From a virus, in the IMG/VR virus record IMGVR_UViG_3300010885_058680, positions 1-27,046 of that record: a stretch of 27,046 nucleotides of DNA. One strand, given 5' to 3'. The first letter of the stretch is position 1. Every line of letters begins with the position of its first letter. Below the pieces are notes generated by a model. The model searched no databases and was not told the origin of the DNA. It saw only the letters and a list, made by a program, of their open reading frames with translations. Position numbers and translations under genes: made by a program. Shown piece after piece: positions 26,911 to 27,046 of the stretch.

Positions 26911-26921
26911 TTTAACTCCTG

Positions 26922-27046
26922 TTAGTTGATTACTTTGAGTTCTACTTCGTCAAACCAGTATTCGCGCTGCTTATCTTGTAACAGAACAACGAATTTTTGT
27001 GCTGGTGCTGAATTGTCAGCAAATGTTGTGACTTTAACAACGTCAA
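26922..27046 (-). CDS. Small protein, N-terminus cut by window edge
   Basis: The frame is open from the window edge to TAA at 26922-26924 and encodes about 41 residues ending KQREYWFDEVELKVIN. The last part, F-V-V-L-L-Q-D followed by E-Y-W-F-D-E-V-E-L, is similar in layout to the C-terminal half of the KVGDL family (YSQVDGKEYYFYEDEVDGEV). It therefore may be another member of this family, directly upstream of the dnaE stub. The missing N-terminus prevents a firm call. Confidence 0.65.
   Translation of the reverse strand, partial: DVVKVTTFADNSAPAQKFVVLLQDKQREYWFDEVELKVIN

Overview
This window reads as part of a large, AT-rich tailed phage genome, probably from an aquatic host. Every gene I can support lies on the minus strand, packed with start/stop overlaps (often ATGA) or gaps of a few bases. 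The phage signs are a DNA polymerase III alpha subunit next to purine and dUTP enzymes, two tRNA-Lys genes beside HNH endonucleases, a phage-type Dam methylase, a glutamate-rich virion-like protein, tail-appendage-like proteins, and many tiny orphan genes. The host cannot be fixed from the sequence; its RNA polymerase appears to use ordinary sigma-70 promoters. Position numbers count along the plus strand; transcription runs from high to low numbers.

Layout, right to left. 27046-20732: replication and nucleotide block. A small barrel-like gene (partial) is followed by a 23-codon stub of a dnaE start, a KVGDL-family gene carrying a hexamer array, a homing endonuclease, then the main dnaE (with a +1 frame break in its PHP motif), purA and dut. 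20697-18299: terminators, a eukaryotic-type phosphomannomutase, two appendage-like proteins, and Dam. 18302-14391: regulators and small zinc proteins, a GMP reductase-like enzyme, a sigma region 4-like protein, a membrane-anchored coiled coil and an acidic structural protein. 14374-7784: a zinc-knuckle protein, a heptose-adenylyltransferase-like enzyme, ClpP, a 473-residue protein, GroEL, a run of small overlapping genes including glutaredoxin, and Hsp20. 7766-4676: a DnaJ-like zinc protein, a lipoprotein with three MopE-like acidic motifs and a von Willebrand A domain, small membrane proteins and a second zinc-knuckle protein. 4634-1: HNH endonucleases, tRNA-Lys(CUU) and tRNA-Lys(UUU), and early-type small genes including a tandem KVGDL cluster.

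How they may work together: GMP reductase (GMP to IMP) plus adenylosuccinate synthetase (IMP toward AMP) would push purines from G to A, which suits an AT-rich genome copied by the phage DnaE; dUTPase removes dUTP. GroEL, Hsp20, ClpP and glutaredoxin form a protein-quality module. Short monocistronic-looking units are driven by a family of host-type promoters (TTGACR, 17 bp spacer, extended -10) that share a GATC-containing spacer, and the window also encodes a Dam methylase.

The two most striking signals are (1) three GC-rich arrays of the degenerate hexamer GARGGN inside three minus-strand genes, whose variation is exactly synonymous for Glu-Gly codons on the plus (antisense) strand but non-synonymous in the genes that carry them, and (2) a duplicated, interrupted and frameshifted start of dnaE around a homing endonuclease.
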